From: Lyophyllum atratum
Taxonomy: Eukaryota > Basidiomycota > Agaricomycetes > Agaricales > Lyophyllaceae
Assembly: GCA_014905825.1 (NCBI GenBank)
Contig: JACGCN010000056.1
Location: forward strand, 181,168 to 245,167
Direction of reading: 5' to 3'
DNA: 64,000 bases
A program made the translations under genes and the position numbers. The notes beneath the pieces were generated by a model that was not told where the DNA came from, searched no databases, and saw only the letters and a program-made list of their open reading frames with translations. This document shows positions 1 through 11,838 of the stretch, in pieces (position 1 is the first letter of the stretch; each line of letters starts with the position of its first letter).

Positions 1-840
1 CCTGTGCTGAAACACCGTTTCTGTGCGCCCAAATCCGTCCCTGGCCGACTACGCGGTGTCGGCTCTAAATCCGTTCGTCACCTAGGATAGCGTCTCATCC
101 GACTCTCAGCCAATCCTACACAGTCGTCTCCTTCAACCCCATGTCGATCCCGATCAAGCGCGGCCCCGGACAGCCTCGGCGCAGAAATTTGGCTGTAACA
201 CGTAAGTATAAGGCTCAGCAGTGTCAGCGCCCACGTCCCAAACTTCAAAGGGAGCGGCGATTCGACGGGGAGGAGGCATATGATGAATATTGGACAAGGG
301 TGCGTGATGCGCTGGGAATGACTACGTGATGGTCTCCGATAGGGGAACGGAGCTCGCCCTGCACTGGCATCAATGCGATATTGGTACACAAAAGCATGCG
401 GTGCACGCGGCGAGTGTGTAATGATGCTCTAAGCAAGCTAGTCTAGGTTATGGATTAACATGCGTCAGAGCGTGTATCGAGACAACCCATCCTACCTTGA
501 GCTAGTCGAGACACGGCGACCTCGAAGCATCAAGGAAGTCGGATTTACTAGTCATTGCTCAACAACGGTTGGCGCCTGCCGCGAAGGCAATATAGTGGTT
601 TTCGATAAAATGATGTGGAGCACAACGGTGACAACGGCGAAGTCAGACTCAAGTTGAAGGACTTCAACGTTTCAACTTCAAGGAGGAGGAGAAATCGTCA
701 GGGAGGAAACATCACGTGATTTCGGCTTTGTCCGATCATCCACGCTCCGCTCGGCGAACCTGCACTCCGAGTCCGAGTCAACCACGACGGTCACGGAAGC
801 TTCACGCCGAAAGGCAAATACTTGCTAATTCGTTGTTCCA
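1..840. repeat. Dispersed repeat R, copy 1 (window edge)
   Basis: This stretch is a diverged direct copy of 7459-8280, and its last part continues at 13926-14010 beyond a retroelement. Matching landmarks are the opening near position 1 and 7459, the segment starting at 460 and 8019, and the tail at 758-830 and 13926-13995. Copy 1 lacks about 80 bp that copy 2 has around 7900-8000. No convincing coding sequence is seen; the short frames in both copies differ by many substitutions. The repeat probably extends left beyond the window. Confidence 0.75.
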
Positions 841-852
841 TCGTTGACGCCG

Positions 853-1028
853 TGAGCCTGCTGCCTGCTGCGAGAGCCGTGTTCGATGCTCTCAACAGAC
901 AGAAGATTGATGGGATAATTTTCGGAGGTGCAGCTGTGGCAATAATTGGAAGTCGACGCCGGACTAGGGTAGGGATTCTATTTCCTGCTGAGCGAGTTCA
1001 TCCTTAACAGTTGATTTGATCTAGGACG
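853..1028 (+). pseudogene. 5' fragment of the small nucleotidyltransferase gene
   Basis: Near-identical to part of the intact gene at 56538-57197 on the opposite strand. It covers most of its first exon (frame LLPAARAVFDALNRQKIDG then the FGGAA motif) and its whole intron, and stops a few bases into exon 2. The start codon and nearly all of exon 2 are missing. Because the intron is kept, the copy came from genomic DNA, not from processed mRNA. It abuts repeat R, so it probably travelled with a segmental duplication. Non-functional. Confidence 0.8.
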
Positions 1029-1084
1029 TGTGCCCCGGATGCCCATGTAGAAGGTCAAGGGTGCGCTCAGACCCCTCGGAGTCA

Positions 1085-2530
1085 CTACGATTGTAAATGC
1101 TTTGAATGGCGATCAGTACTACGTAGCGTCTCTTTCTTTCTATTGCGCTTTCCTAAAGTCAGCTTCCTCAGCCTGATGCGGATATGAGACCGGTACATGG
1201 ACGTCATGCCTTGTTCTAGCTCATGGCCAGAACACGAGAGAAAGACGTGACGCACCTCGTCCATCGCTTGCATCGTAATCTCGTTCATGGCACAGATGCC
1301 GCCCGTCAGTTATCCGCTAGCTGTCGAAGTCGATCACAATTAAGATGAAGAAACGATGCTGGCTACGATACCTTGGGATCTTGTAGATGCCGAAGCCACG
1401 GTTCTAGATTGACGCCTCTCTCTTTGGTCTTTCCTGCGTCAACCTATCGCCTCGATTTGAGGTCCATTGGTCCATCTGCCCCTAAATGGTGGAAGCTGTC
1501 TGACCTGGGGTCATCTAGGCTCCAGCACCCACCAAGCCCCTGATACCGCACTTCTATTGCTTCCTTAAACGCCTTCGTTCCAGATACGGCGCTGTACCGC
1601 TACGCCTACGAAGTGGGTCAGGGGACAGCCTCAACGAGAAGGATAGACTTATTCTCAGGTTCACATCACAAGCACGTAATAGGGGCGGAGAAGAGCATAA
1701 AAGGTTTCATGCCAGTTCTCACAAACCAATCCACTATCCCCCCTACTTCACTCTATATGTTCTGTCAGGCCATTGCGACGCTCTGTCTCCTTTCCCTCCC
1801 ACTTATAGCACTGGCTGCCCGCCCTGAATGTGGTGGGCTTTTGAAACCGTACTGCTGCACGAAGTACCAGGTGACGCCGCGTGGTTATACTGGGAGTACG
1901 TTACGTGTAACTTCTCTAAATGAGCAACAGTCTGACAACGAACTACTCCACAAAGCGGGGTGCAACACTCTACACAACATCAACGATAAATGTCAAAATT
2001 TTGTGCTCTGCTGCCAGCAAGACACCGGCGTGAGTATCCCCGTCACTCCTCCTCCATAGAAGCCTTCAAATCAAGCCATCGCGTATCCTTACAGACCGGC
2101 ACCGCTTACTACTGTCAGCCTATGATCTATTAAGCTGGTGGGGAGGAATAATCCCTCTGATACAACCTGTATGGCATGACTCTTTGGGCGGAAAAAGTTG
2201 TAGTTGGTGTTCATGAGCGTGGAGCCGTAGGAGTTTCCCAACAATGTACTCGCCAGCATTAAACGTACTCGAGTACTGTGAAGATCCTCCATGATGGCTG
2301 TCTTGGTCTTGTCGAAGCATTGTTTTCATACACAGGCTGAGTCCTTGTGGGTACCGCTATCTCTCTAGCTGTTGTTACATTCAAGGCGCTGGAGGCTTTG
2401 TTTCAGCCTGTGATGAGTGCATACCAGTACGACCGGGGCGTGTATGTGCTCAACAACTCTACTCTGGATGGCAGCTTCGTACTGTGACGCAGCATTCGAG
2501 ACCTTGTAAATCAGCGTCCAGTTGGCATCA
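1085..2530. repeat. Inverted segmental duplication (partner 52240-53690)
   Basis: About 1.45 kb including the hydrophobin-like gene is present in inverted orientation at 52240-53690. The match runs from upstream of the gene (1085-1320 pairs with 53467-53690) to well past its stop (2140-2530 pairs with 52240-52640). The copies differ by scattered substitutions and small indels, so the event is not recent, yet the open reading frame is kept in both. Confidence 0.8.
1757..2133 (+). CDS. Hydrophobin-like small secreted cysteine-rich protein, copy 1
   Basis: Three exons (1757-1895, 1956-2029, 2095-2133; 139, 74 and 39 nt) encode 83 residues. The start was chosen because the paralogues at 52642-53025 and 54362-54738 begin at the same place with the same exon lengths; an upstream in-frame ATG at 1613 is not shared. 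The protein opens with a signal peptide of about 20 residues (MFCQAIATLCLLSLPLIALA) and carries eight cysteines in hydrophobin order: C-x7-CC-x14-C-x9-C-x5-CC-x11-C. The loop between the third and fourth cysteines is shorter than usual for class I hydrophobins, so the name is hydrophobin-like. Hydrophobins self-assemble at hydrophilic-hydrophobic interfaces and coat hyphae; that role is inferred here. Both introns fit GT-AG. Confidence 0.82.
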
Positions 2531-3140
2531 CCCACAATACCAGACTCCGAACTCTACCTGCTAATTCGAAGACAGTTACGATGGTCTACTGGAATCTGGT
2601 ATCACGCGCGCATCACGTCCGAGGCCCCGCACGTCCCAACCGCCGATACCCCCATTTCCCAATCCGTCCTGAAATCGGTTTTGCGTTTGGTGGTCATTGG
2701 CAGTAAGTATACTGGGAAAGGATTATCCTAGCAGTTAAGTCGGTATTTGCCTATTTTCTCGAACATCCGCTTGACGCCTGGCAGGTACTTCTACATACAG
2801 ATGACATGCTTCAAGTTTGCGCGATCGGTTCATCTCCTAGTCGGTTGAACGCTCTCTACCTTCCACCTCAATGAAACCCATATACGGCAGGGCTCGACGG
2901 GTATAAGAAGTCCATATCCTGCGCTGGAGCTGCTCAAGCAGGCCCTTCGACTGTCGTCTTCAGTTGAGATTGTTATCCTGCTACGGTTGCTAACTTCTCC
3001 CTTCGCAGACGCTTTCAATCGCCTCTCCGAATCAAACACCACCACGTCGATCCTCGTGTCCACCAACACATCTAAATACTCACTGTGTGTTGATCCCTCC
3101 CCCATAACCCCCCCTTACTCATTCGCAATCCCGCCCACAG
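2531..3140. other. Intergenic; 3' half is the duplicated upstream region of the small secreted protein
   Basis: No gene is seen at 2531-2820. From about 2820 to 3130 the sequence is repeated in inverted orientation at about 42390-42730, upstream of the intact paralogue, so this part is probably promoter and 5' untranslated region copied with the gene. Confidence 0.6.
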
Positions 3141-3346
3141 ATGAAACTCGCCATTCCCGCCGCACTCGCCGCACTCCTAGCAGCCAGCGCCACCGAAGCC
3201 GCGCCCACCGTCCCTCCCCCACCAACATCCAAACGGAATGCACCGCGTGCTACCCCGGACCAGAGCAATGTCTTCCTGGGTGGTACCCCGACCCGCCTCC
3301 GCATGACATGCCTTGGTGCTGGGCTTGCTGCCTAGACGACTGGTGA
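3141..3346 (+). pseudogene. Small secreted CxxC/CWACC protein, copy 1, frameshifted
   Basis: The first codons give the same signal peptide as the intact copies (MKLAIPAALAALLAAS). The second half encodes the family's cysteine-rich tail (ECTACYPGPEQCLPGW and the ending CWACCLDDW), but in a different frame. Against the copy at 42159-42380, 16 bases are missing between the two parts, around 3205-3225. Translated straight, the protein ends as an unrelated 64-residue peptide without the cysteines. An intron that restores the frame is not visible. It lies tail-to-tail with the large acidic gene copy 1, as the other copies do. Confidence 0.75.
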
Positions 3347-3602
3347 TTAGGTCCGATGGCGTCTGACTTGCGATTCATGATATAAAGAACAGTGTTTGAA
3401 TTGTCGACGATGTCATGTATGTAGATAAATAAGAATAATATAAACGAAGCCAAGACCCAGACGCATCAACCATTCATGTAATACCAATTCACCGAAGCAA
3501 GAACATCCCCCCCTCCCCCGATGCATAAAAAAAGAAAAGAAAAGGAGAAAAGAAAAGACAGAACCCCATTCCAGCTACTCGTCAGCAGCCGACGGATCCC
3601 AC

Positions 3603-6600
3603 CTAGAACGCGTCAAAATCAAAATCCATCTCCAACCCCCCCTCGCCTCCTCCTTCACCCGATAATGCCACTCCACCTCCTGGTTCACCTGCCTCTCGTT
3701 CATATCGGGGTTCGCGAGCTGCACCTTGATTCTGCGTTTCGCCATGCGCTGGCGGAGGGTTTTGCGTGGGGGTGTGGCGGTGGTGGCGGTGGTGGTGGTG
3801 GGTGCGGGGGTGTTGTCTGGGGCCAGCAGTGGAAGGGCGGTGGAGGAAGCGGGAGCGGGAGCGGGCTCGGACTCGATGGGATCGGAAACGGAAGGCTATA
3901 GATGAGACGAGGTTGAGTAAAGGATCAAACCAAAGTTAAAAGAGCCCAACAAACCTCGGGCGAAGCCTCCCCAACCAAATCCACCTCGAGCTCAGCACAC
4001 TCCGCCTCCTCGTGCTCATGCTCTTCTTCTTCAACGGTGTCTGCGGCCAGGAGTAGAAGGGGGTTGGAGGAAGTGGGAGCGGACTCGATGGGATCGGAAA
4101 CGGAAGGCTATAGATGAGATCACGTTGAGCACCCGGTCGAACCAAAGTTAGAAGAGCTAAACATACCTCGGGCGAAGCCTCCCCAACTGAATCCACCTCG
4201 AGCTCAGCATACTCCACCTCTCCCTCCTCCATCTCTCCCTCTCCATCTCCGTCCTCCTCATCGTCTGGGGCCAGCCCGACGTCGAGTAGCGCAAGAGAAG
4301 TGGAGGAAGTGGGAATGGACTCGATGGGATCAGAAACAGAAGGCTATAGACACTGCGGGGATGAGCCGAAACCCTCGTAGAATATATCTTGAATATATTT
4401 TCCCAATATTGTGATCCAGCATTTTGATTGGTCAATCACGATATTTTCTCAATATGTTCAAGGATTATCTTACGAAGGTTTCGGCTCATCCCCGCAGTGA
4501 GATGAGATCAGGGTGAGTAACCAATCGAACCAAGTCTAAAAGACCTTAACATACCCCGGGCGAAGCCTCCCCTTCCTTATCCTCATCCACCTCTTTCTCT
4601 CCCTCCTCGTCCTCTTCTTCAAGCACGACCCCACGCGCCCAATCCCCAACTGCCGCCCCATTCTTAGCTTCCTCCTCCGACTCGCGCTTCAACCGACTAA
4701 GCGGGCCCACATACACGCTCCTCCCCGGACGCACATTCGCCTCCGCCACAGCCGCGGCCGTCTGCTGCAGCTCCGCGCGCACCACCCTCGCGAGCTCCCT
4801 CATCCCACGTGCAATCGCCTCCTCCTCCCCTTCGTCTTCATCTCCCGCCTCTCCATCGTCGTTCGTCTCGAGGGGAATGGGCGGGTCCTCCTCGAGCTCA
4901 ACGGGGGAGGAGGGGTCGGGGAGTAGAGAGTACCTATATAGTCCGGCGTCCTGAGCGTGCCAGGAGTATTCCTGCGCGTGCTCGGCTTCGTCGTAGTCGG
5001 CTTCGTGTACCTCTGCGTCGTAGTCGTCTTCGTCTTCGTCGTAATCGGATTCGTGTGCCTCTCCGCCGTGCTCGGATTCGTACATCTCTCCATCGTCTTC
5101 GTTATCCTCTCCGTCGTAGTTACCATCGTCTTCGTCGTAGTCATCCTCATCCTCCTCGTATTCATATTCGTCGGAAAGGGAGAACGGCCCCGCGTGCTCC
5201 CCACCGGATATATCCTCGTCTTCAGTGTACCTAGCCGCGACAGGCAATGCGGCGCACACTGGTGAGGGCGGGTGAGAGGGCAGGGATATGCTGGAGAGGA
5301 AGGAGGCGGTGAGGAAGGGCGGGTAGGCGGGGGTTTCGTGTTCTTCTTCTTCTTCTGTGTCTTCTTGTTCTGCTTCTGTGTCGAGGAAGGAGGGGGCGAG
5401 GGCGATTGTTTCTTCTGGTAGTTGTTGTTCCTGTTCTTCTTCTTGTTCTGCTTCAGAAATGTACGTGTCTTCGACGATGGCTGCAGTGGTAGTAGTAGCG
5501 GTGGCATTAATGCGCACCCCGATTGAACCCCCGCACACCCCCTCATCTGCATCTTCATACTGCGTTTCATTCATCGTCGCGCTCTCCGCCTCCTCCTCCT
5601 CCTCCTCCTGCTCCTCCTCTTCCACCTGCTCCCCCTCCTCCTCCACAACTTGCGAAACTGGAACACCACCCGCACGAGGCGCATCAATGACCTTTATCAA
5701 CACATGTCCGAGCACCCCGAACCCAAGGAGCGCACGCAAGGTGGTTCCGGTGGTGGGAGAGGTAGAGGTGGAGGGTGCTGAGGGTGCTGATACGGGGGGT
5801 GGTGCGGCCGGTACGGAGGAGGGAGGGGCTTCGGTTGCGATGTCAGCCGCTGGTGGAATAGTAGTAGCCTCGACGAGGGGCTGGGGTTGTTCTGGGCAGA
5901 TGGGTTCTACTACCAGTGACGCAACCTCATGCACCTCTTCCTCAGCACATAACACAACCATATCACCCTCCTCTTGAGTCGGCAGATCCAGTGCCAATGC
6001 CTCCCCATTGAGGATCTCAAGCAGTTTTCCAAGCACGCGTTCGAACTCCGCCACGCGTGGGTGCGCGCGAAGATGCGGGAGTACGAACATGGAAAAGAGC
6101 TTCACGAGGGCTGCGGCCCACAGGAGTGCGGAGATGAGGGTCGCGTGTGTCGGTGGGGGGAGGCGCGGGAGGGGGGTCTTCGGTGGTGGAGCCTGTTGAG
6201 GGTGGGTCGGGGTCGTTGGGAGGGCCGCCGTCATCGTCCTCTTCGTCCTCGTCAGCCTCACCCTCGTCGTCCTGGGTGACGGGAGGGAGAGGAGGCGGCT
6301 TGGGACCATCGGAGGGGGGCTGACGCGGCGGAGTGCGGGGAGTGAACGTGGACCCGCGTTTACCGCGGAGGTAGACCGTGCCTGTAGTGGAAGGGGTGTC
6401 AGCCACTTGCGATATGATGAGGATAGAGGTAAAGACGTACCGGTACCAAGGACGATTCCAGCTACGGCACATGCGAGGGCGATGTACACCGAGATGGCCG
6501 GTCCACTGGTACAGTCCACCACCGGCGATGTCCGGGTCGGAGGCGGAGAAAGTGTTTGGAAGCTTGTGTGATTGGCGGGGGAGAGAGCGGGGGAGGTGGA

Positions 6601-6804
6601 TCCAGAGAGGTACTGGACGGTGACGGTGGTGATAGCGATGAGACCGGTGAGTGTCTCACGCTGCACCCTGAAGAACCCGCCTTTCGGCGCCCGAGGTCTA
6701 GCGGAAGACCTCTTTACGTCTTGAACCGCAGTGCGGAGCCTTCGGCTCGAAAGCCTGGGGTGTCTACGCGTGTGTCTGCGAGTGAAGAAGTCGGTGAAGT
6801 ACAT
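3603..6804 (-). pseudogene. Large acidic three-membrane-segment protein, copy 1, with frameshifts
   Basis: Same five-exon structure as the intact copy at 30961-34225: 6804-6441, 6381-4555, 4343-4167, 4107-3955 and 3895-3603. The start MYFTDFFTRRHTRR is kept. Two single-base changes break it. An extra C in the second exon near 6155, just before the conserved membrane segment, shifts the frame. The final exon has seven rather than eight G residues near its end, shifting it again. A 149-bp MITE sits in the third intron region (4351-4499). Exons 3-5 begin with P(S/P)VSDP and are phase 0. No known domain is recognised. Likely a decayed paralogue unless the indels are assembly errors. Confidence 0.75.
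4351..4499. mobile_element. CACTA-like MITE inside an intron
   Basis: A 149-bp element whose two ends form near-perfect inverted repeats of about 29 bp, beginning CACTGCGGGGATGAGCCGAA and ending with its complement in CAGTG. The interior is AT-rich and non-coding. Comparison with the same intron in the other copies shows the empty site, where AGA appears once; here it flanks both ends, giving a 3-bp target duplication. A CACTR terminus with a 3-bp duplication fits the CACTA (EnSpm) superfamily. It lies between the acceptor and the donor of one intron, so splicing may survive. Confidence 0.85.
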
Positions 6805-7458
6805 GTTAACTGCTGGGATGATGGTGGTTTCGATGAGGAATAGATAGCGGGTGCAGGGAGGGGTTTATAACGGGTAGAGGCTGACTGCATTTTCAGGCTG
6901 GCTGGTGGCTGGCAGGGCTCGGAGTCGATGTACTTGATCATCGGGGTGACTGGCAGAGGAAACGCGACTCGTCACGTCACTGTCACTCACCACATTCGTC
7001 AAAAACTTGTGGTCTCTTGGCATCGGGACGCGACTTCCATCTGTTCCAGCCTCGCCCCGTTGGCTCGCTCTTATTTGACCACCACATTGTCCACTTTTAT
7101 CCTCACAAGCACATCAGCAATGAAACTTGCACGCACAAGCTATCTGATCAGGTTCTTGGGACAGAACAACCCGGAAGTTCCAACTTCTCTTCCGACGGTC
7201 CTGGGGATCTCTCTGGGTATTCCCTCGCACCTCAGATGACCGGATAGTGTACCAGCAACACTCATGAGGTTTGAACGGACTCTTGATGTAGGTCATCGGA
7301 GGGAAGAACGACAAAGGAGGCGAATTTCCAGGAGGAGAACCCCGTCCTGGGAATATCCGATATTGAAGGAACAGGGGAACGGCTGTCGTCAACCGTAGTT
7401 GGAGGGCAGGCCCCTTCAAAAGGGACGATGACCTCCTTCGATCGATTTGTTCCTGTCG
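6805..7458. promoter_or_regulatory. Upstream region of large acidic gene copy 1, then unassigned DNA
   Basis: From 6805 to about 7000 the reverse strand resembles the regions upstream of the other two copies, including the block before the start with TGACG-type tandem motifs near 6970-6990 and an AT-rich TATA-like element about 60 bp before the start. From 7000 to 7458 no gene is seen; short frames there have no recognisable content. Confidence 0.5.
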
Positions 7459-8280
7459 CCTGTGCTGATACATCCTTTCTGTGCGCTCGAGTCCGTCCCT
7501 GGCCGACTACGTGGTGTCGGTTCTAAACCCGTTCGTCATCTAGAATAGCGCCTCAACCTACCCTCAGCCGATCCTACACAGCCATCTCCTTCAACCCCGC
7601 GTCGGTCCCGATCAAGCGCGGCCCCGGACAGCCTCGGCGCAGAAATTTGGCCGTACCACGTGAATATAAGGCTTATTAGTGTTAAGACCCATGTCCCAAA
7701 CTCCAAAGGGAGCGGCAGATTTGACGGGGAGAAAACATAGTATAAATACTGCACAAGGGTGCGTGATGACAAGGCGCTGGGGATGTCGATGTGATGGTCT
7801 CCGATAGGGGGACGAAAGCTCGCCCTGCACTGGCATCAAGGTGATATTGGTATGAAAAGCATGCGGTGCATGCGGCGAGTATGAACTGATGCTCGAAGCA
7901 AGGCAGGGATGATAAATTCCTAGCAGGTGGCCGCGCGTTAGAGCCATCTCAAGCACTGTCCTCCACCATCATTTACTCTTTTATCTCGGGAGACAGCTAC
8001 TCTAGATCATGGATTAGCATGCGTCGGAGCGTGTATCGAAACAACCCATCCTACTTTGAGCTAGTCGAGACACTGCGACCTCAGAGCATCAAGGAAGTCG
8101 AATTTTCGAGTCATTGTTCATACAAAGCATGGCGCCTGCCGCTAAGGCAATATAGTGGTTTCCGAGAGGATGATGTCGAGCACAACGGTGACAACAGCGA
8201 AGTCAGAGGGATGGAGAAATCGTCAGTGGAAACATCACGTGACGTCGGCTTTGTCCGATCATCCACGCTCCGCTCGGCAA
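7459..8280. repeat. Dispersed repeat R, copy 2, left part
   Basis: Direct diverged copy of 1-757. Its continuation is found at 13926-14010, on the far side of the retroelement at 8281-13925, which shows the element inserted into an existing copy of R. The interrupted point corresponds to position 757/758 of copy 1. Confidence 0.8.
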
Positions 8281-8482
8281 ATGGGCGTCCTCTGAAAGGA
8301 GGCACGGGATGAGAGAGGAACGGGTTTCGTGCCAAACACGAACACATGACCTGTGCTCGTTGATCCGCAACCACGGTCATCCAGTTCGTCGTTTCGCGCA
8401 TCTCCTCATCGTGTCCACAGATCCTCTCACTCTTTCTGTGTTCCTCTTTTTCCTGTACACGCATTCTCGGATTCTCTGACCC
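8281..8482 (+). repeat. Split direct repeat A1 of the Ngaro-like element
   Basis: About 202 bp matching 13458-13659 almost base for base; similarity ends abruptly after the CTCTGACCC shared by both. It marks the left end of the element, joined directly to repeat R. Confidence 0.9.
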
Positions 8483-9339
8483 ACATTCCAGCACTCTATT
8501 GAGGCATGCCTACTCAGCGTGTTACTCACGGTACCGGGCATCTCGATGAACGCGCGTCTCCCACAGCTTCCCCTTCCATTTGAACGACAGTGACCTGCAC
8601 TTTCCACTGTCTCCTATCGACGAAGACCGCTCCTCCCTGCTTAACTCTCAACGTGGATGTCCATCGACCCCTGAAGCGACACGCCCTGCGCGTCCCAGGG
8701 CATCCTTCCAAAATGGCAGATCCTCAGGCAATTCTTCGACAATTCTTCGACGCCTTTATACAGTCCACGCCCTCATACACGCGATCATGAGCCCGAATTG
8801 TACTAACGTCTCCGATATCCGTTCACCTCAACATGGGACCCTTTCATCCCTTGCACTGTTCCTACCCTCCTCCATTCATCTCCCCCCTCAACCACGTCGT
8901 GCAGCTCAACGCGATCCTCCTCTTCGCTCCCAATGGCATCCTTTACACGCCCCTTGACCACGTGACCGGCTCCTCCTCGCACGCTCCTTCTGCTCATTCT
9001 GCTGCTGGACGCCGGGCTGGCAAGCGTCAAGAACGCTCAATTCCGGCGATCTTGGACAACGCTATGCCTTCATCCTCACCTCCGTAGCCCTCCGCACCTC
9101 ACTCCCATGCCATGCCCGCATACACACTCGTTTGCAAACGGGCAGTCTCTCCTCCCCCTCATCACGGCTTGCCCTATTCACGCTTCGTGCCCGCCTTCCT
9201 CCCCTCCATCCACCTCGTCCGATTCTTCCTCGCCTGCGTCACATCTGTACTGGCGCCCTGCGCGTCGCAGATGTCTGATTGTCAGAACCGAATAAAGAGC
9301 ATGAGGAATGACTTTGCGACCCTGCTGCGTTGGGTCCTC

Positions 9340-9905
9340 TTACAGCATTTGTCAGGCCCTCATTCCGATGGTCCTGCATCTGAGAGCCTCCTGGCCCTCA
9401 ATTACAAATCGGAACCATCTGTCCCTAGCGACGATTCCCTTCCTCATGGCCTTCCGCCTCTTACAGCACTCGCCAGGCCCATCGTTCCGATGGTCCTGCA
9501 CCTCGGTGTCTCTTGACTCGCCGCTACAGATCGACACCATTACAAGTCGAAGCCATCCATCCTTCGCGATGATTTCTTGGCCCTTCCGCCGCTTACGGCA
9601 CTCGCCAGGCCCATCGTTCTGATGGTCCTGCACCTCGGTGTCTCCTTACTCGCCGCTACAGATCGACACCATTACAAGTCGAAGCCATCCATCCTTCGTG
9701 ATGATTTCTTGGCCCTCCCGCCACTTACGGCACTCGCCAGGCCCGTCGTTCCGATGGTCCTGCACCTCGGTGTCTCCTGACTCGCCGCTACAGATCGACA
9801 CCATTACATGTCGAGGCCATCCATCCTTCGCGACGATTTCTTGGCCCTTCCGCTACTTACAGCACTCGCCAAGCCCATCGCTCCGATGGTCCTGCATGGC
9901 TGAGT
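9340..9905. repeat. 132-bp tandem repeat inside the Ngaro-like element
   Basis: A unit of 132 bp recurs, with landmark positions 9537, 9669 and 9801 each opening CCATTACAAG or a close variant, plus more diverged flanking units. In one frame a unit is 44 codons containing SPLQIDTITSRSHPSF, so the array keeps an open frame across units. Whether that frame is translated is unknown. Confidence 0.85.
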
Positions 9906-11081
9906 GTCCTGGCTCGCCATTTCGGATCGAGGCCGTGTACGCCTTCTCCTTCTTACAAAAGTATCCTTGCTGACCTTGCCGCAGCCGTCCCTCGCGACGA
10001 TCCCTTCCTCCATGGGAAATACACTCCATCGAGGACTGGCCGCGGTGCTCATACGCAGCACGACTCCCATGCCTCTTTACGTGTCTTTCCCGATCCACTA
10101 GACACCTTACAGCCGCGCCGTACTTTACTACGCCTTGCCTCCTCCTGTACCCTTGCCCTTGTTCAAGGAGGTCATCATCCTCGAACGTACTGTTTTCAAT
10201 TCCGAAGGGTGGTACAACTATGTCCTTCCTTGACATTCTCACGAAACGCTTTCCGTCTCGTGCCGTTGGCCCCTTCCCGGCATAACGACGCCATTACTCT
10301 TAACTGGAGCGGGCGCCTTGAGCTTCGTGCCTCCTACATTGTCACTGAATGCAGCAACTTAAAATTTCGTGAAAGCACTACGCACTCGCTGGATGCTGAG
10401 GGGACTCCGCCCCGGGTGATTGACAAGCAGCATCCATCTCAGCAAGCATTTGGCAGCCACTTCACCGGCGTCACATGTCGTCCTACTCTAAGTCAGACAT
10501 CACTGACCAGTTTATTTACAACATTTACCTCCGTCGCCAATGGCGCTCCTGCATGATCTCCGGAACCGGAGTCTTGCGCCCCCAGGAATTTGTCCTGGAT
10601 CACGTTTACTCCCTTTCTAATCATTACATCTCCGTCGTGCACCATGAATGCATTTATTCCTTATACACCTTCGGGAAACTTGACCACTTCTCTCCGCCCC
10701 CCGCCCTTTTTTAACATCATGGAACTACTCCAGGCATATATCACATAACCGTTGATCACTCATATCCACCGGGAAACCCTTATCCCCTCTGTCAACCACT
10801 GCATTAGCTCCGAGCGCTTCCAGTGCAGACTGGGCGCCTTCTCGCCCTCTTGGCTTCTCATAGCCGAAGCCCTTCCCAATATTAGTCCTGCGTCGTTGGC
10901 GTCAGCGCTGCCTCCTGGAACATTCTTCAGCCAGAGGATCGTACCGTAACCACACTGTTCATCGAGGATCTGGTCTTACTGGACAGTCGGTTTGAGTTTT
11001 GTGTCTGCCCCCGTCTGACTTCTTTGGCCCGATGGCAGACACAATTTTTCCCCAAATTTTTTTTTACATAAAAATTTCGAG

Positions 11082-11838
11082 GCCCTGCTCGACTGGGTCT
11101 ATGACGAAATTTTCTTCCGCTATCAGCACGGAAGTGTCCCTGATAATCTACCTACCTTCATGTACAACGAACCACTCGTCTGGTCCATTGCCTAGGATAT
11201 CGGCTATCCCTGAGCGTTTTGGGATTTGCTCCATCCACCTCTACCGTCACCTAAATGGCATTTGACTGCGCCCCGGTGGAAAGTCTTCCTTCCCGAGCAA
11301 AAGTGAACGAAATATGTGGCGAAGCTCAAACCCTGGAACCTCGGTTCCCTCATATCTCTGCACGCTACGAAGTTGCTGATCAGGATGTTGAACCATGTCA
11401 GTGGTTCCCGAGGGTCTTTCCCACTTGCCGGCACTGTACGAATTTCTCGCTGGATTCAACAGCCAACCTGATTCATGGTTATGCTGCGGCCTCCGCGTGG
11501 CCTGTCCTCCTGAGCCTCTCCACGCCCATGTCTTTATCGACAACAGATGCATTGACCTCGGGGGAAATCGGTTCTGCGTGAACGGGAAATGGCTGGCCTG
11601 GAAGCCACTACCGGGATGGAAACCTGACTACCTCGATATTCCCTGGACTGCGATTGTCACCATCGACATCGCTGTTCATGCAATCATCACATCCGGCTTG
11701 TCTAACTGCCATCCCATGAGTGGCATCGCTGGCGTCGTTGGCGCGCTGCCGACCGGTTACTCCTGTAGCTCCCTGCAAAATGCCATCCTGAGCGGATTGT
11801 GGAGAATTTATGGAAGCACAGCCTGGTGTTCAATATGA
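11082..11838 (+). pseudogene. Decayed reverse transcriptase C-terminus and RNase H of the Ngaro-like element
   Basis: Several frames must be joined to follow the family pattern. Positions 11082-11400 read like the end of a DIRS-type reverse transcriptase but contain stop codons. From 11395 the frame VVPEGLSHLPALYEFLAGF matches the conserved HV..VVP.GRSHLP..YEFL stretch. Further on, DIPWTAIVTIDIAVHAIITS and GVVGALP resemble the RNase H segments normally read as IxWAExxAVEL and DNxGVIGAL, with the acidic catalytic residues changed. Non-functional. Confidence 0.65.

Noticed and set aside
4800..5570. 256-codon minus-strand frame and plus-strand frames in the same place
   Set aside because: They are alternative frames of the Glu/Asp-rich repeat of the large acidic gene, which produces long open frames by its composition.
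9352..10242. Minus-strand frames across the 132-bp repeats
   Set aside because: Open only because of the tandem repeat composition; the retroelement is read on the plus strand.
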